A stretch of DNA of 64,000 nucleotides from Neurospora tetrasperma FGSC 2508. Taxonomy: Eukaryota > Ascomycota > Sordariomycetes > Sordariales > Sordariaceae. Every line of letters begins with the position of its first letter. Within the stretch, counting starts at the first letter, position 1. Below are positions 59,116-64,000 of the stretch, one piece after another. The notes beneath the pieces were generated by a model. That model had not been told where the DNA came from. It was given only the letters and a program-made list of their open reading frames with translations, and ran no database searches. The stretch spans positions 372,001 through 436,000 of the forward strand of contig NW_009799100.1 of the NCBI RefSeq assembly GCF_000213175.1, given 5' to 3'. The position numbers and the translations under genes are program-made.

Positions 59116-60296
59116 TGCTGATGGAGAGGAGGGATAACTTAAAGGGGTGTTGGATGGTTCCTTTGCGAGGGAGTTGGACAGATGGGAGTTATGGAGGTGA
59201 TGTTTGTTAGATCTTAGATGGCCGGCAGGAGAATATGAAAGAGGTTGTGGTCGTGACCGGTGGCTCCCGTCGCTACCTGGTGTTTGCGTGTGCTCGTGTG
59301 ATTTTGCATGCAGGTAAACACTGACTCTTTTCAGGCAAAGAGAAAACAAGAAAGATCTGTGTTTGCTAGCCCAAGCAGTGCCCCTGTAACTTGAGATCTT
59401 CTGCGCGAATGTTGATCTGATCCAAGTCTGGCCTTGCCAAGGTATGCTCCTTCCATCCTTCGGTCCTTCTCTTTACCGCAAGTGCTAACCGTTTCACGGC
59501 CTTGCTGTCACCGGGAGTATAGCTCACCATAAGAAGAAGAATGATAGGATCGATGACTGCCCTGCCTGTTGTCTAACGTCGACTGCCACAGTCTTCATCG
59601 AGGGAGCTCACTCTTCACCACCCATCCCATGCATGCTCCTCCGTTCAACACTCAGCGCCCGCTCTTCACCGACTAAAGAGGTCGACGACTGTAACCAAGT
59701 CCAACTCTTTAAATGACGAGAAAACTTGCCGTCTATCCTCGCAAATGTGCTCTTCTTTCCATACCCTTACTGCCAAAAAGCATGTTCTTTCCTTTAAACT
59801 GGGGACACCTAGACGATTTCCTGCAGCCACCGCTCTTGGCTCTCGTCAACTTCAGACGGAGCATGTGGTAGTCCCGAAAACAGCTTTGGCACCTATAAGA
59901 CGACTGGTTTCCGCGGGCGAGATGAACGATTTCTTTCGGTCCAGATCGGTACCGCTGTTTTATCCCCTTTGTCTTTTACTTCAAAGCCCACAAATCTACA
60001 GCGCTTCCTTCTCAGTCCCTTCCTTCTTCGAGCTTACAGGATACATCTACATCACGACATTACCGCTTTTCCATCTTCTTTTCCCTTCAAACCGACTACG
60101 CACCACTCGCGCGCTTCGCCAGCAACTTTTCCAAATGAACTCCATGGCGGAGCCACTTTCGAAGTACCAACCGTCTCTGAATTGGTATCGCTTCCGATTT
60201 GGGATGGTGCGCATTGCGCGCCAAACTCTAGGCCGAACTCTAGGCCGAACTCCTCATCCTCATGACCAAAAATGGCCGGCAACAGTAACGCCAGCA
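59116..60296. other. Spacer with an unconvincing long frame
   Basis: A 268-codon plus frame begins near 59745 and runs into the following minisatellite. Its composition (Ser/Phe/Pro-rich, no motif) and reliance on the repeat make a gene unlikely. Nothing else seen. Confidence 0.45.
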
Positions 60297-60440
60297 TCAA
60301 CAGCAACAACAACAGCTGGAACAGCAACAGCTGGAACAGCAACAGCTGGAACAGCAACAGCTGGAACAACAGCAGCTGGAACAACAGCAGCTGGAACAAC
60401 AGCAGCTGGGACAACAGCAGCTGGGACAACAGCAGCTGCA
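60297..60440 (+). repeat. 15-bp minisatellite (CAACAGCTGGAACAG type)
   Basis: About nine units of CAACAGCTGGAACAG, drifting to CAGCTGGAACAACAG and CAGCTGGGACAACAG. Because the unit is 15 bp, all three frames stay open: one reads QQQLE repeats, another NSNSW/NNSSW repeats starting from an ATG at 60272, the third repeated TAG/TTAAG (Thr-Ala-Gly type). Confidence 0.9.
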
Positions 60441-63230
60441 ACCAAACATCTACACCAGCTCAGTTTCGAGAACCAGCAGCTGCGGTGCTTCGGCATCTGC
60501 GGGCGACTTCTGGAAATCCTCTCGACTCATATTTTCCTAGAGCTCTCCTGATTCTGACGAGTGTCCTTCCTATACCTTCTCTTCTCCGAAGCAGTTTCTC
60601 ACAAAGCGAGACTTTGTGGAGAGGTTATCATCAACATCGCTTCTTCAGCGCCATCAATGATCAAACCGGGCTTCGGGGACGACGGAGCCTGGAGCCCTCC
60701 TGATTCTGAAGGTCCCGATCTCGACACCTTGTCAGTGCTCTCAGATTTCTACCATCACCGGCGGACGACGAGATAGACTGGTCTTCAGACGAGAATTTTG
60801 AGAGTCTGGCTCATCAGCTCACGACGATCGGAGAGCCGCAAGTCCGACTTGGTGCCGGTGGAAGCTTCAAGGCTTTCCGAAGCAAAGGAGAAGACATGCC
60901 TTGTTGAGGAAATCAGGACATGGACCGGCTCCAGACGGCCAGGCCCCAATCCGACTCCCACAGAGCAGTGCCCAACCCGGGACCGGAAGGCCGCTGCTAC
61001 AGATAGAATCTTTCCATGTGGCAGGCATGCGGAAAGTGCTGCATGACAGCAATGGAAAGTCAAGATCGACTTCGGCACGTAGAGGTAACGTGTCCGGTAG
61101 AAATTCTGCGCAAGAAGGTGCACTTCGCAGAGGGGACGAAACCCCCGATGCCAGACACTCTGAAGGGTCTTTCTCTATTAGCGACATTCTCCTTCAAGGT
61201 TCACCACTCTTCAAGAAAGCCAAGGCATGTGCCATAACTTACTGCTGGGTTGTGATATAGTCTCCATGATGTGTATATAAACCCAGGATCCCCCCGCCTT
61301 TGGAGCAGTCTTGTTTTCACCATCTTTATCCGCTCCGGGTTTCTTCTCACCATCCTTCGCTTCACCAAAATCTGTACCCTCCCACAAGCGGTTCCCACAA
61401 GCGGTTTCCACCAACAGCCCCACGACTTCCACTGACAGCTCCCAAATTATATGAGTCATCCGATCTGTCGTTCTGCTACTATCGCAGACACTATCGACAC
61501 GATCATCGACGACATTGGATTCAAGATCTACGACACGATAAAGCATCTTGACATCTTTTATCCCGGGCGGATTATCGTCTGATCTTTGACGGCTTTGGCG
61601 GGTGCTGAATTACTGTGCGCTCCCCGCTACATCCTCGCCACCAGAACCAACTGAACCCTCCTGCTACTGCCATCTTTGGGGAAGAAGGAAGGATGAAAAA
61701 CTCTGCTGATGCTGGGTACTTCCGTCAGATTGTTTTGGTTCCTCTTCTCTAAAAAGACTCTCTGGAGTATTCAACCTCTGCCAATCTACAGCCGACATGA
61801 GGCGACGACTACCACTAGGGCAAAGGCAGAACAAGCAGAACAAGCAGAACAAGCAGAATCCGCAGAACAAGCAGAACAAGCAGAACAAGCAGAACCCGCA
61901 AATCCACCAGTTCATCGACCCCAATGTAGAGAACGTCGAGTATCTCCTGGATATCAGAACGAGGGAAAGGCAGAGGCATGGCTTCCTGCATTCACTTCAC
62001 CATGGCCAGATCCTATCGGTGCTGTGTGTCAATTGGTGTTGCTTGAGTTGGTAACAGGTTGTTTCGAATGTCTGACCGCAACCCGTCTCTGTACACTCAG
62101 AAGGCCTTTCGGTGCTGTCTGTCTCTCGGCGGTGGAGGAAGAGAGTCGAGTTGGTTTTGGCCTTATAATCGCAATTCGGCTCTGTAGACGTACACTTATA
62201 AGGCTTTTCGCGCTCGGAGTCAGGGTGCTCAAGAGTCTGGAGTACGAACTTGGGCTGCTCGCTCGGGTCAGCTTCGCCAAGTTACTTACCCATCAATCAA
62301 ATGCCTTGAGGAGCTTCTTCGAGAGAAAGACCCTGGGCAGGGGCGCAGGCAGACAAGTGGTTCCAACTATCAAAGTTGTTCGACTCAGACAACAACTGAG
62401 AACACCACCTCGACCTATCGGCTTCAGTTTCCTAACAGTCTCAGTGGCGGCTTGCATCGTTCTCCTTGCTTGATGCTACGGGTCAGTCATGCTCTGCAAA
62501 CCTCAAGGAAGGGAAGCAACTGTCCACAGAACTTCCCAAACTGATGAGAGAGGGGGTTTCTGCTGCCAACTTGATCACATGGGCATTCACCTGCCCTTAT
62601 CGTACCTTTGGCCGCTGTCCGTCCCAGGGCCCATCTTCCAATGATGACCCGCGGTAGCGAAAGGGGTCCGCTCCCCTCTTTGCCTGGAGATCGTTCAACG
62701 CAAGAGGCACCACGCAGCTTTCACCTCACCATACTTCCAAGAAACTAACCCATGTCAAGTTCCCCGACAGCAGCGACCAGTGTAAACTAAGCAAACGCGA
62801 TGTCTCACATAGCGTCGAACTCCCTGAACCAATCCGCTCACTACCGACTGTCACTCGCATGCGCGCCCGCTCCCATCCGCAGCGACCATTCAACGGCGGT
62901 CCTCACGGATGAGGCTGGCCATTTCGAGGTCCCGCAAGGACTGCTCGTTATGAGGGAGTTCACCCCCCTGCCTCGCCAGAGAGGTCTCCGTGTCAGCGGA
63001 GAAGACATATGGGCCTGGAATATCTCCCTCGGTGGGGCCGGCACGTGTCGACCCCAACGCGATATTGCCATATCTGCGAGTGTTAAAGTACATATGCAAA
63101 TGTCTGGAAGATTCGCACCCAGTCGTCGGCATGGTAGCCGCCATACAACACGACGCCGTCCTGCTCAACGCGCCTCGGGAAGCGCGGCGGGCCTTGATGG
63201 TTCGGCCGTGTTGTACAACGATGGAGCGCG
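60441..63230. other. Possible decayed coding region
   Basis: Several plus frames of 70-250 codons overlap in different phases, none with a recognised domain or consistent splicing. A degenerate copy of about 60 bp seems repeated near 62.08 and 62.17 kb (CGCAAYYCGKCTCTGTA start). It may be a relic related to the helicase fragment that follows, but I cannot show that. Confidence 0.35.
61825..61903 (+). repeat. 9-bp minisatellite (CAAGCAGAA)
   Basis: Eight to nine units of CAAGCAGAA with two variant units (TCCGCAGAA, CCCGCAAAT at the end). In one frame it reads Asn-Lys-Gln repeats, in another Ala-Glu-Gln repeats. Confidence 0.9.
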
Positions 63231-63620
63231 ATGAACATGGTCGCGGAGATCGACTCGAGAACCATGATCATGTTCAGCTTTTTTGCTCGATGTTTCATTC
63301 CGGTCAGTTCCAGGTAGAACGAGGGCGTGTTGTTGACACCTGATACCAAAGAAACGCCGACATTGACGTACTAATCTTCATCTTGAGTGTTCACACAGCA
63401 TGCTGCATGCCATATCGGAACCGGTTTCAGTTACGTCTGGAACCAAAACACCATCCTACAATACATGGGTCGACTGTACCGTATTGGTCAGAGGGGGGTG
63501 CCGCCATCCAAACCACTCAAGCACCTGAACAATTGTTGGAGCCCTGGGTTAAAGATGAAGCGTGGCATCCACGCCCTCTGCGACCGCCTTAGCATCGATC
63601 TTTGCTCGGGAGCCGTCTGA
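63231..63620 (+). pseudogene. Remnant of SNF2-type helicase C-terminal domain
   Basis: Two pieces in different frames look like parts of a helicase C lobe. The first, from 63231, reads MNMVAEIDSRTMIMFSFFAR, similar to the motif IV region where a conserved KxLVFSxF is usual; it ends at a stop near 63316. The second, from 63387, reads HAACHIGTGFSYVWNQNTIL followed by QYMGRLYRIGQ, matching the motif V to VI region (WNPxxExQAxxRxxRIGQ) of SNF2 ATPases, with the final Arg-Ile-Gly-Gln intact. Between them a frame change and several stops of TAA, TAG and TGA type occur, consistent with decay. An unseen intron could account for part of the break. The upstream half of the enzyme is not recognisable. 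Confidence 0.4.
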
Positions 63621-64000
63621 GCCGTCCGTGCGGAGGGTCGCCTACAGGTTTCGTTGTACGGCTTCAAAAACGTCACCCATCCGATCTGATGTTATATAAA
63701 CCTTACAAAAACAACGATTTCATGTTCCGTCCCGTTGCGTCCATGTCGGATTCCTTGTTATTGTTGAGGGCCGTGACGGTGGTTACTCGAAGGGAATTGG
63801 AAGGGATGTTTGAAAGGCTTGGGTTGGGCAATTCCCCAAAATTGACGATGAGGAGCTTCACTGGTTGGTAAAGGCAGTAGAAGCGGTGTATGGGCTTTTG
63901 GACGTTATCCCCAAGTAGAATTCTAATTACCTAGGTCTCTGAGATTTCAGTCTACAGCTTCCACGCACACGAAGACGCATGGCTCAAACATCCCATGTTG
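63621..64000. other. Window end, nothing assigned
   Basis: A 50-codon frame at 63721-63871 may belong to the decayed region. No motif seen. Confidence 0.4.

Overview
The window is nuclear DNA of a filamentous ascomycete, almost certainly a Sordariaceae species (Neurospora or Sordaria). The evidence is short introns (about 50-130 nt) with GTRNGT donors and CTAAC-type branch points, C-ending codon preference, long gene-poor spacers full of TAGGTA/TACCTA repeats, one AT-saturated block of the kind left by repeat-induced point mutation (RIP), and a pyruvate dehydrogenase E2 protein of exactly 458 residues that, from memory, is nearly identical to Neurospora crassa MRP-3.

Layout. 1-16.5 kb is a compact housekeeping stretch: the C-terminal part of an FG nucleoporin (Nup49 type, cut by the window edge), RNA polymerase III subunit Rpc31 (minus), a probable Hsm3/PSMD5-like proteasome assembly factor, the large Golgi ARF exchange factor Sec7 (minus), and mitochondrial PDH-E2. 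16.5-26.7 kb is gene-poor and holds simple repeats and an N gap. 26.7-37.5 kb holds a Zn2Cys6 transcription factor, a second N gap, and a 1,354-residue low-complexity protein with one membrane segment that I cannot assign to a family. 37.5-42.6 kb has little apart from a small secreted Cys-rich protein gene whose frame is apparently broken.

42.6-46.7 kb is the most informative locus. A minus-strand gene of the 2EXR family is interrupted by a 3.2-kb element with 22-bp terminal inverted repeats beginning CAGCG and an 8-bp target duplication, the hallmarks of a hAT DNA transposon. The element interior is AT-saturated and without an open frame. Host codons on the two sides join in frame once the element and one target copy are removed.

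46.7-59.1 kb is again gene-rich: a possible small gene, a GH7 endoglucanase (minus), an Rqt4/TRIP4 ribosome-quality-control protein, glutamine synthetase with eight introns, and a D-2-hydroxyacid dehydrogenase. 59.1-64 kb has two minisatellites with unit lengths divisible by three and what looks like a decayed SNF2-type helicase C-terminal domain.

The genes do not form a pathway cluster; they are ordinary independently transcribed fungal genes. I found no tRNA, 5S rRNA, CRISPR array, secondary-metabolite cluster or virus-like element. All exon borders were read by eye from splice signals and frame continuity, and all gene identities rest on recognised motifs, not on searches.
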